DNA of 12,499 nt, from assembly GCA_964579305.1 (NCBI GenBank), contig CAZOGY010000103.1:1-12499 (forward strand). Direction: 5' to 3'. Position 1 is the stretch's first letter, and each line of letters begins with the position of its first letter. A program made the translations under genes and the position numbers. The notes below the pieces were generated by a model, which saw only the letters and a program-made list of their open reading frames with translations, was not told the DNA's origin and did no database searches. Positions 5,994-12,499 of the stretch are shown piece after piece. Source of the stretch: JBCBWG01 sp964579305 (GTDB lineage Bacteria; Pseudomonadota; Alphaproteobacteria; Rhizobiales; Hyphomicrobiaceae).

Positions 5994-7703
5994 TTATTCG
6001 GCGGCCTCGACAGTATGTTTCTCGCTGTCGATTTGCGACAAATCGAGCCCATAGGCCGCAATGGGCTTTGACATGCCGGGCAAATTCAATTCGCGACGCC
6101 GGCCGAAATGCGCATGAGAACGCCGCGATGCGTCGACTGTCGTTTCTGAAACGAGGCAATCGGCGAGGACTTCTTTCGTGGCGTTTTCCAAGTGGCTCGC
6201 TATCGAAACTGTTTCCCCAAGAACCGAGATTTCATAGCCACGCGAGTCGTCGCCGACGCGGCCGATGACGATTTCACCAGTGTGAATGCCGATCCCGATC
6301 CGCAAAGGCATGTGAAGCGCGGCGCGATACTCGCTGTTCAGCGTTTCTGCGGATCGCAGCATATCCTCAGCCGCGGAAATTGCGTTGCGGCTTCCAGCGC
6401 CCCGCTCACCTTTCAAGCCAAACACAGCCATCATGCCATCGGTCATGATTGCGGTCACGCGCCCGCCATGACCTTCGATCGATTGGCGCATTTCGGAAAT
6501 AAAACGATTGAGCAAAACCACCAGATCGTAAGGCAACTGGCTCTGCGCAAGTTTGGTGAAGCCGCGCAGGTCCACGAACAGCACTGTCGCTTGCCGCGCT
6601 GTGCCCCACTCCAGCGCTTCTTCGGACCAGTCGACATTGCCTTCGCGGATTTCGATCGGGAGCAGGATTTGGACCGCTAAATCGCGCTCGGGCCGGATCT
6701 GGCACGCCAGCCGCACGCGGGGTGGAGCAGAAATGCGCCGCAACATCGCACTTTCGGCGGCGCCAGGCTGCGGCAGGCTGTTTTGGCCGTCTAGGATCAG
6801 AACACGGCAGGATGAGCAGCGGGCGCGGCCGCCACACAACGACGGGTGCGGGATGCCAGCACCGCGGCTGCCCTCCAGGAGCGTTGAGCCGCGCGGCAAG
6901 TCGATCGATCCGTGTCCTACATAGCGGACGCGCACGCTGCGGCCAAAGCGCCGGATCAGCGCCATGATAATGATCGCGGCGACGAGACCGATGGCTGCCG
7001 CCATGATCGTGGCGTTGGCAATGCGCAGTGCTTCCAGTGCGACTGCGACTTGTTCAGGCGTCCAGCGCGTGCCGGGATCGGCCAATTCCAGTGCCTCGCG
7101 GCCGGCGGAGACGAAGCCGGCGATCGCCAGGGATGGGATCAGGACGGCGAGGACAAGTAAGGCCTCGCGCCAGCGCGGAAACCAGGACCGTGCGCGCAGG
7201 GCATAGTGCAGGCCGATGATCCCGTGTACCCAGACCACAATCAACAGCGTGATTTGGGTCATGGCCTTGGCGGGCCACAAGATCCCGAGGATCGCCGCAT
7301 AGTTGTTGGCGACGCCGGCCAGGTCGGAGGCCAGACGGGTTCCAATCACATGCTCGTACAGCAAGACCGGGATCGCGAGGCCCAAGGCGATCTGCAGCGC
7401 TTCTTGCGTGGGCATGCGCCAGGTGCGCCGGGTAATGATGCGCTTGACGGCCAGCGCGATGTGGACGGCAAAAGCGCCGTACAGCAGCGCGGTTCCAACC
7501 CAGGTGCGCCAAGTCCAAACCCGGTAATATTGCACCATCTCCATGGTCTCAACGCCCATCACGCCGACGGCGTGATTGAGCAGGTGGGTGAGCACGAAGA
7601 CGAACAGGATGACACCAGACCACAGCCTCAGGCCGCGTTCGATGGCATAGAACCTGTCGGCCCGTTTGATGGCTGCGGCGTTGTCGACGACAGTTTCGGC
7701 CAT
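5994..7703 (-). CDS. CyaC-type fusion: diheme-like membrane anchor, [2Fe-2S] ferredoxin domain, class III nucleotide cyclase domain
   Basis: A 569-residue membrane protein in three parts. Residues 1-250 hold six predicted helices (about 28-47, 70-88, 103-121, 150-168, 181-199, 229-250) with His40/44, 81, 118 and 160/166, like the axial ligands of diheme succinate:quinone oxidoreductase anchors. Residues 258-350 are a plant-type ferredoxin with Cys290-x5-Cys296-x2-Cys299 and Cys334. Residues 371-556 are a class III cyclase. Sinorhizobium meliloti CyaC has this plan and, as I recall, is a quinone/redox-responsive adenylate cyclase. Both metal Asp residues are present (FVDLRGFT, Asp378; MTDGMMAVFG, Asp422). 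However, the base-selecting Lys position is Ala418, and the VNxAxRLE motif reads VSIASHLE, replacing the catalytic Asn and Arg with Ser500 and His504. Output activity is therefore doubtful. It is the last gene of the operon, 102 bases after the CNB gene, with a weak Shine-Dalgarno. Confidence 0.92.
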   Translation of the reverse strand: MAETVVDNAAAIKRADRFYAIERGLRLWSGVILFVFVLTHLLNHAVGVMGVETMEMVQYYRVWTWRTWVGTALLYGAFAVHIALAVKRIITRRTWRMPTQEALQIALGLAIPVLLYEHVIGTRLASDLAGVANNYAAILGILWPAKAMTQITLLIVVWVHGIIGLHYALRARSWFPRWREALLVLAVLIPSLAIAGFVSAGREALELADPGTRWTPEQVAVALEALRIANATIMAAAIGLVAAIIIMALIRRFGRSVRVRYVGHGSIDLPRGSTLLEGSRGAGIPHPSLCGGRARCSSCRVLILDGQNSLPQPGAAESAMLRRISAPPRVRLACQIRPERDLAVQILLPIEIREGNVDWSEEALEWGTARQATVLFVDLRGFTKLAQSQLPYDLVVLLNRFISEMRQSIEGHGGRVTAIMTDGMMAVFGLKGERGAGSRNAISAAEDMLRSAETLNSEYRAALHMPLRIGIGIHTGEIVIGRVGDDSRGYEISVLGETVSIASHLENATKEVLADCLVSETTVDASRRSHAHFGRRRELNLPGMSKPIAAYGLDLSQIDSEKHTVEAAE

Positions 7704-7747
7704 GGCGGTTACGTCTCGAGCGGTGAACGGGAGATGCGATCGGCTTA

Positions 7748-7783
7748 GCGGTCTCGGGGGCGGTCTCGTGGGCGGTCTGGGGC
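7748..7783. repeat. three tandem 12-base direct repeats in the cyclase leader
   Basis: Three consecutive 12-base units, GCGGTCTCGGGG (7748-7759), GCGGTCTCGTGG (7760-7771) and GCGGTCTGGGGC (7772-7783), lie between the CNB stop and the cyclase start. On the transcribed strand they are C-rich. They could be slippage products, a protein-binding array or an RNA leader element, and the sequence alone does not choose among these. Confidence 0.7.
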
Positions 7784-7805
7784 GTGTTCAGGTGAGCAGC
7801 GAAAC

Positions 7806-8252
7806 TTACGTGGTGCGGGCGTGAAGCAGTTTTTCGTTGGCAGACTCAAGGCGATCGGCCATTTCCCGCAAAAGCCCAACGGCGAAGTCCGGGATCTGGT
7901 GCAGCAGTTCCATGAAAACGCGCCCGTCGATGCGCAACATCGATGTTTCGGTCGTTGCGTAGACCGAGGCGGCGTGGTGGCGCCCGCAGACAACGCCTGT
8001 TTCGCCGAGGATTGCGGAGCGGTCGATGTGGGCAAGTTCGACGGCGTGTGTGCCATCGTCTTTCACAACGCGGACGCTTCCCGAAAGCAGGATGTAGACC
8101 GCTTGGGCTGCGTCACCCTGTAGGAAGACCGGGTCACCAGTCGCGTACTCCAGATGATCACTCGACATTGCGATCAGCTTGCGTTTTGCAAGATCAATGT
8201 TCTTGAGCAACGGCACTGTTGAGAGCCGATCGCATTCTGCTTCGATGCTCAT
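7806..8252 (-). CDS. stand-alone cyclic nucleotide-binding (CNB) domain protein
   Basis: 148 residues made of a single Crp/PKA-type CNB domain, without a DNA-binding helix-turn-helix or other effector domain. Visible features are the N-terminal helix LSTVPLLKNIDLAKRKLIA (10-28), the beta-roll (EYATGDPVFLQGDAAQAVYILLSGSVRV, 35-62), the phosphate-binding cassette ILGETGVVCGRHHAASVYA (81-99) and the C-terminal helices from about 112. The cassette keeps Gly83-Glu84, which usually contact the ribose. The Arg that normally binds the cyclic phosphate is His93, with Arg91 two residues away, so affinity or ligand may differ. Its ATG overlaps the ABC gene's stop (ATGA), indicating translational coupling, and AAGGA lies 9 bases upstream. 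It is probably a cytoplasmic sensor that acts on the neighbouring ABC protein, the obvious partner; this is inferred from gene order. Confidence 0.93.
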   Translation of the reverse strand: MSIEAECDRLSTVPLLKNIDLAKRKLIAMSSDHLEYATGDPVFLQGDAAQAVYILLSGSVRVVKDDGTHAVELAHIDRSAILGETGVVCGRHHAASVYATTETSMLRIDGRVFMELLHQIPDFAVGLLREMADRLESANEKLLHARTT

Positions 8253-11074
8253 TTTTCCAGTTCCTTCTCACGCGGCACTGCTGGGACAGGCTGGTTGTCG
8301 GTTGCTGGGGCGGCATTGCCATCTGGCCGGGCAGCCGCAGGCGTTGCGTCGGGTGATCCGGCTTGATCATCAAAATTGTCGGGGGCTCGATCCTCCTCGG
8401 CATCGCTGGTTCGTGCCGATGGGCTGCGACGGGCCGGGGCGATGGCGCCGGTAAATGTCGCCCGCGGCCCGTTGAAGGTGATCACGACGTCAAAGCCCTC
8501 CGCCTGTTCCGGTGTATCGAGTGTCGTGATGAATGTGCGGCCTGCCATCCGTTCGCGGATTGCGGCCAGAATGCTTTCCTGGCGCGTTGTGGCGAATGCA
8601 TCCAACGCATCTTCCAGAACTAGAATCTGGTTGTGCTGGATCAGGTTGCGCGCGAGGCTGATGGCGGCGCGTTGTTCTGCATAAAGCGCGCGACCGGCAG
8701 GGCCGACTTCGTAATCCAGGCCAAGCGCATAAACGGTGTCTGTCAAGCCGAGGTCTTGCAGCGTTGCGTCCATTAATTTAAACACGCGTTTTTCGGCATT
8801 GGCGACATTCCGCGTTACGCGGCCGAACAATAGATTATCGCGCAACGGCGCAGCTTTCATGACCACGTCCGGCGAATAGAACTCGATCTCGGCTTCGTAT
8901 TCCTGCGGAAGGTAGCGCCGGAAACTTTCGCGGGCGCGCAAAACGCGGCGCTGCACGGCGGGGGTGACCAGGCCCAGGCGATGCTGCGGCTCGATATATG
9001 CCAATGCGAGGGTCATCAGCGTGTTGCGGCCGTCTGGCGTCAGGGCGTTGATCCCCGATGTGTCGGCCAGTTCGACCAGCTCTGCGTACGCGGGCAATTC
9101 CGACGACGCGATCATGGAAAAGCGCTCAAATAGCGGATGTCCTTGCGGCAGGTCGGCGAACACTTCCACAGCGTTTTCTGCAATCCGCAAGCCGATCTCG
9201 GTCAGCGGCCGTTCAAGGGCTTCAGCGGCAAGGATCGTGCGGAAATAGGCGTCCGATGCCAGGCCCATGCCGGCAAGCCTGTCACTTGCGACAACGCCGA
9301 ATACCAGGTTTTCAGCAAGCGTCGCCTGGGCGTTGAATGCGTCAAAACGGAACGGCGTGATCAAGTTCGCCAAATTGTTTTCGCGCAGGCGCTGTTGGAT
9401 AAGCTGGCGGGCTTCGATCAGTTTATCGAACACATCGTGATCGGCGATATCGCCCGCGCGGCCCTGCAATCCAAACGCATAGAGGTCGGAGGCCATGCCG
9501 ACGATATCGATACATTCGATGATCCTGCGTTGAAGCTCGTCGGTGGAATGCGCATCGGCGAATGCGTAGTCGTGCCAATCCGCCTCCGCGCTGACCAACG
9601 GGTTCCCGCTGCGGCGCGCTTCAAGCCAGCGCACCTCGGACACTTCGCCGGGCTCTGGTTCATGGCGGCGCAGGGCGATTGCGATGTTCTCTCGTGCAGT
9701 CCCGGCAAACAGGATTGGATCGGGCGGGGCATAGCCGATCAGCTCAGCGGCGGCCCGTTCGGAAAAATCGAGCAAGTCGGTATCGCCAATGCAGATATGG
9801 CCGTTATAGGCGGTGATCTGGCGCGCGAGCGCTCTGGCCAGCAAGTCGCGCCCCGATGATGATGGGCCCACGATGGCGATGTGCGCGGGCCTGGGGATTG
9901 TCACGGAGAACGCATCGATCAACGTGGTGCCGCGTTGATCGGCCATGTGCAGGCTTTCGATACGCAATGGCGCATCTGGTGCTGGTTGGGCCTCGACGGT
10001 GCCGTTCAGGTCCGTGGTCGGGCCGCTTTCGAACTGGGAGATCACCTGCTCGTATTTGATCGAGACATCGGCGCGGCGTTGGTCCCAGTCAATCAGCTCT
10101 TTGATCGGCGGTGGCAGGTCGCGATAGGCGGCGATGACGGCGACAAGCTGGCCAATATCCAGGTTGCCGGTCAATGCGAGATAGCCGCCGATCGCATAGA
10201 AAAAGAACGGTGTGATCTGCGCGAGAAAGTTGTTGAGGTATTTGACTGCAAACTTGCGCTTGAAAAGTGCGGCGCGGATGAAAAACAGCTTGCTTAAACG
10301 ATCCGCGATTTCCGCCTTCATGTAGTTTTGCAGGCCGTGCGCGTGAATGAGGCGCGATTGGTCAACCGTCTCGCCGATCCGCCCGGCAAGCTGGCGCGAT
10401 GCAATCTGGCGCAAGCGCCCAAGCCGAAGCTGTTCGCGCCGCAGATAGGGGATGACGAACGCCTGGATCAGGACCACCGAAAGCGCGACAAGTCCAAGCC
10501 ACAACGATTGGACAACGATGAACAGCAGTGCGGTCAGGGCCTGGGTCGACAAGAATGCCGGCTGGATGAAGGCGTCGCCGATGAAGCCGCCGATCGGCTC
10601 CACTTCATTGTTGATCATGCTGGCGGCTTCGGCCGGCTTGACGGTGCGGACGCGCTCGGGCCGGAAGCGCATCAGCCGGTTGAACAGATCAAACCGCATG
10701 CGCCGCAACATGCGTTCGGCCAAGATACCCTTGTTGACATTGATCGCGAACTTGAAGGCGCCGTTGCACAGCACGAAAAACAGGAACAAAAAGCTGAGCG
10801 CGAGCAGATAGCCGATTTGGTCGAAGGCAAATCCTTCGCTCAATGTGAAGCTGCCGCCGCCGAAAAGTTCGGGCAGCGGTATTTCGAAGGCGAACAGCGT
10901 CGCCTGTTCCTTGCCGCCTTCGAACGCCTGACCTTGCAGAGCCTCGTTGACGATCCGCTTTGGAACATCAAGCGACATCCAGTAAAACGGCAGCGACAGG
11001 GCGATGAGCCCGAGCACGAAGATTTGCTCACGCCGGCTGTGCGTCCAGATATAGCGGAACAGGTTGGTGTCCAA
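8249..11074 (-). CDS. large ABC-exporter-like protein with degenerate nucleotide-binding domain
   Basis: 941 residues, longer than the usual 580-650 of a half-size ABC exporter. Residues 1-345 are an exporter-type membrane domain (helices near 17-34, 84-106, 170-210, 280-300, 306-318). The nucleotide-binding domain begins near 367. Every catalytic motif is altered: Walker A is GPSSSGRD (403-410; Lys to Arg409, Ser/Thr to Asp410), the Q-loop Gln is Pro451, the signature is LYAEQ (797-801) and Walker B ends LVLED (818-822; Asp-Glu inverted). The H-loop His is Asp853. About 330 extra residues lie between Q-loop and signature and hold two further Q-loop-like ENL-x-FG segments (587-593, 747-751). 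An acidic, disordered tail follows 880. The TTG start is set by AGGAG 9 bases upstream. It heads the operon with the CNB and cyclase genes. ATP-driven transport looks unlikely unless a partner supplies ATPase sites. Confidence 0.9.
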   Translation of the reverse strand: MDTNLFRYIWTHSRREQIFVLGLIALSLPFYWMSLDVPKRIVNEALQGQAFEGGKEQATLFAFEIPLPELFGGGSFTLSEGFAFDQIGYLLALSFLFLFFVLCNGAFKFAINVNKGILAERMLRRMRFDLFNRLMRFRPERVRTVKPAEAASMINNEVEPIGGFIGDAFIQPAFLSTQALTALLFIVVQSLWLGLVALSVVLIQAFVIPYLRREQLRLGRLRQIASRQLAGRIGETVDQSRLIHAHGLQNYMKAEIADRLSKLFFIRAALFKRKFAVKYLNNFLAQITPFFFYAIGGYLALTGNLDIGQLVAVIAAYRDLPPPIKELIDWDQRRADVSIKYEQVISQFESGPTTDLNGTVEAQPAPDAPLRIESLHMADQRGTTLIDAFSVTIPRPAHIAIVGPSSSGRDLLARALARQITAYNGHICIGDTDLLDFSERAAAELIGYAPPDPILFAGTARENIAIALRRHEPEPGEVSEVRWLEARRSGNPLVSAEADWHDYAFADAHSTDELQRRIIECIDIVGMASDLYAFGLQGRAGDIADHDVFDKLIEARQLIQQRLRENNLANLITPFRFDAFNAQATLAENLVFGVVASDRLAGMGLASDAYFRTILAAEALERPLTEIGLRIAENAVEVFADLPQGHPLFERFSMIASSELPAYAELVELADTSGINALTPDGRNTLMTLALAYIEPQHRLGLVTPAVQRRVLRARESFRRYLPQEYEAEIEFYSPDVVMKAAPLRDNLLFGRVTRNVANAEKRVFKLMDATLQDLGLTDTVYALGLDYEVGPAGRALYAEQRAAISLARNLIQHNQILVLEDALDAFATTRQESILAAIRERMAGRTFITTLDTPEQAEGFDVVITFNGPRATFTGAIAPARRSPSARTSDAEEDRAPDNFDDQAGSPDATPAAARPDGNAAPATDNQPVPAVPREKELEK

Positions 11075-11126
11075 GGACCGGCTCTCCTGCGGGCGCCGTG
11101 CTTGCGCAGACGCATTGTCACGGAAC

Positions 11127-11159
11127 GGTGTAGCATCGCGCAGTCCGCGATGGGTTCAA
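11127..11159 (-). promoter_or_regulatory. possible promoter of the ABC-CNB-cyclase operon
   Basis: Read on the minus strand, TTGAAC (11159-11154) is followed after 19 bases by GCTACACC (11134-11127), which fits the alphaproteobacterial housekeeping -10 pattern GCTAnAWC at seven of eight positions. It lies 53-85 bases upstream of the TTG start of the ABC gene. The spacing is on the long side and the region is GC-rich, so this is a tentative call. Confidence 0.3.
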
Positions 11160-11237
11160 AATTCGCTGACACGATGCGGCGGTCGGGTTGACTGCGGCCG
11201 GCCTGACCGCGATCGGGCGCGTGCGGGGCCAAAAGCG

Positions 11238-12380
11238 ATGCAGATTGCGTTTTATGCGACGTTGAAGCCACCGGATCATCCCGTGCCGTCAGGCGACCGG
11301 GCCATGGCGCGCTTGCTTGTGTCAGCCCTGTCGCGCTTTGGCGATGTTGATCTGAAAAGCCGTTATGTCACGCGCGCGCGATCTGGGGCGCCCGACACGC
11401 TGGAGCGCGTGCGCCACGGTGCGCTGGAGGAAGCGGAGCGTCTGATATCCGATGCTCAGGCGGGCATTTGGTCGGCAGACGCGTGGCTGACCTATCACCT
11501 CTACTACAAGGCGCCGGATTGGATCGGCGCGCGGGTCGCCGGCGCACTTGGCATACCGTATTTCGTCGTTGAGGCGTCATACGCGGGCAAGCGCGATCAC
11601 GGTGCTTGGGCAGTATGGCAGGCCGACGCGGTCGCGCAATTGCGCCAGGCCGACCGGGTTTTCAGCGTATCGCCGCTTGATACCGAAGGGCTTGCCCGCG
11701 TCGTCGACCGCGAACGCATTGTCGACCTGCCGCCGTTTGTGGACACAGCGTCCTATCGCGCGGCGGGGCAATCGGGACCGCGCCGTGATCCATCGGCGCC
11801 CTTGCAGATCGTGTCGGTTGCGATGATGCGGGAAGACGTCAAGCGGGAGAGCTATCGACTGGCGGCCGACGCTTTGTCGTTGATCGCGGAGAGAAACTGG
11901 CATTGGCACATTGTCGGTGACGGGCCTGCGTGCGGCGAAATCAGGGCGGCGGCCGCTGGGATCAAGCCGGAGCAGATCACCTGGCATGGCGCGTTGCAGA
12001 GCGACGGTGTTCGTGCGGTGCTGGCGCGGGGTGATGTCTTCTTCTGGCCGGGCCTCAAGGAGGGCTTTGGTATCGTCTACCTGGAAGCCCAGGCGATGGG
12101 GCTTGCCGTTGTTGCGCTGGATCAGGCCGGCGTCCCAGCCGTGGTGCGCGATGGTGAAACGGGCATTCTTGTTAAGGCTGATGGTGAGGCGGAGCGTGCT
12201 GTGCGGCTGGCGGATGCGTTATCGGGGCTGCTCGATAACCGGCCGCGCCTGGCAGGTCTGCAGCGTCGCGCGGCCGCTTTCGTCCATGGCACGCGTACGA
12301 TTGATGGCGCGGCGCTGACGCTGCAAACCGTAATCGCCGATACGATTTCGCGGCGGGGCTGCAAGACCGGCCTGCAATGA
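11238..12380 (+). CDS. GT4-family glycosyltransferase (GT-B fold)
   Basis: A 380-residue cytoplasmic retaining glycosyltransferase that would use a nucleotide-activated sugar. The N-terminal Rossmann half shows MQIAFYATLKPPDHPVPSGDR followed by MARLLVSALSRFG (23-35). The C-terminal half has LQIVSVAMMREDVKRESY (189-206), WHIVGDGP (223-230), ITWHGAL (247-253) and the GT4 donor-site E-x7-E motif KEGFGIVYLEAQAMG (274-288; Glu275, Glu283), ending with GVPAVVRDGETGILV (298-312). I use the ATG at 11238 because the homologous N-terminal strand begins there; the frame stays open upstream to 11064 but that part has no family character and overlaps the ABC start. The Shine-Dalgarno is weak. It is divergent from the ABC operon across 163 bases. 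The sugar and acceptor are unknown; an envelope polysaccharide or glycolipid is inferred. Confidence 0.92.
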   Translation: MQIAFYATLKPPDHPVPSGDRAMARLLVSALSRFGDVDLKSRYVTRARSGAPDTLERVRHGALEEAERLISDAQAGIWSADAWLTYHLYYKAPDWIGARVAGALGIPYFVVEASYAGKRDHGAWAVWQADAVAQLRQADRVFSVSPLDTEGLARVVDRERIVDLPPFVDTASYRAAGQSGPRRDPSAPLQIVSVAMMREDVKRESYRLAADALSLIAERNWHWHIVGDGPACGEIRAAAAGIKPEQITWHGALQSDGVRAVLARGDVFFWPGLKEGFGIVYLEAQAMGLAVVALDQAGVPAVVRDGETGILVKADGEAERAVRLADALSGLLDNRPRLAGLQRRAAAFVHGTRTIDGAALTLQTVIADTISRRGCKTGLQ

Positions 12381-12463
12381 TCTTGAAGCGTGTCGCATGA
12401 AATGCGCCTCGCTTTAACTCTGTTGCGCTCACGGGCCGTTGGCACCCGTGGGGGCGGGCCGTT

Positions 12464-12493
12464 TTCGTGTCGATGTTTCGAACACGAACATCG
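12464..12493. repeat. nested inverted repeats downstream of the glycosyltransferase
   Basis: TTCGTGT (12464-12470) pairs with ACACGAA (12482-12488), and CGATGTT (12471-12477) pairs with AACATCG (12487-12493), so two alternative stems share the same short stretch. Upstream, CACGGG and CCCGTG (near 12430-12450) form another small inverted repeat. No clean T-run follows any of them before the window ends. They may be alternative 3' hairpins or operators of the next gene. Confidence 0.35.
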
Positions 12494-12499
12494 ATGGCC

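Noticed and set aside
7745..8056. 103-codon minus-strand frame spanning the 12-base repeats and overlapping the CNB gene
   Set aside because: It is out of frame with a clear CNB domain; its RPRDRPRDR end is just the translation of the tandem repeat.
9137..9859. 240-codon plus-strand open frame inside the ABC gene
   Set aside because: Antisense shadow without a ribosome site or recognisable domain; the minus frame is continuous over 941 codons with exporter features.
8249..11074. ABC gene considered as a pseudogene
   Set aside because: The frame is intact over 2.8 kb, the start has a good Shine-Dalgarno, and the stop overlaps the next start. Motif loss alone is not evidence of a broken gene.
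10328..11191. 287-codon plus-strand open frame antisense to the ABC membrane domain
   Set aside because: Gln/Glu/Arg-rich composition is typical of the complement of membrane-helix codons; no family motifs were seen.
11064..11237. 58-codon N-terminal extension of the glycosyltransferase
   Set aside because: It would overlap the divergent ABC start and lacks the GT-B fold's first strand, which begins at the ATG at 11238.

Overview
The window looks like chromosomal DNA of an alphaproteobacterium, probably Hyphomicrobiales or a close relative. The clues are high GC, GTG and TTG starts with strong Shine-Dalgarno sites, a short coiled-coil protein of a type common in that class, a REP-like palindrome, and a cyclase with the architecture of rhizobial CyaC. 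The genus cannot be named from the sequence. No tRNA, rRNA, CRISPR array, insertion sequence or phage gene was seen.

Left part (1-2454): the C-terminal piece of a SUMF1/FGE-fold protein that lacks the family's catalytic cysteines is followed by a REP-like palindrome and a 69-residue coiled-coil protein. Convergent to these, on the minus strand, are a Calvin-type class II fructose-bisphosphate aldolase and, 32 bases downstream, a Uma2-family (DUF820) nuclease-fold protein.

Middle part (2695-5990): on the minus strand lie an unrecognised secreted protein with a long Ala/Pro-rich tail (real start probably a GTG) and a membrane-anchored SOUL heme-binding protein. Divergent from SOUL is a secreted fasciclin-domain protein that ends in a strong intrinsic terminator.

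Right part (5994-12380): this is the most interesting region. A minus-strand operon encodes a 941-residue ABC-exporter-like protein, a stand-alone cyclic-nucleotide-binding domain (4-base ATGA overlap), and a CyaC-type protein that combines a six-helix histidine-rich membrane anchor, a plant-type [2Fe-2S] ferredoxin domain and a class III cyclase domain. A GT4 glycosyltransferase is divergent from it. The genes suggest a redox/quinone-sensing cyclic-nucleotide circuit tied to an envelope transporter or its regulatory remnant. However, residues that normally handle the nucleotide are replaced in all three proteins. The ABC protein has lost the Walker A Lys, Q-loop Gln, LSGGQ, Walker B Asp-Glu order and H-loop His, and carries three Q-loop-like segments. 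The CNB domain has His for the phosphate-binding Arg. The cyclase has replaced the base-selecting Lys and the transition-state Asn and Arg while keeping both metal aspartates. This could be a decayed module, or a conserved system in which nucleotide domains act as sensors or scaffolds.
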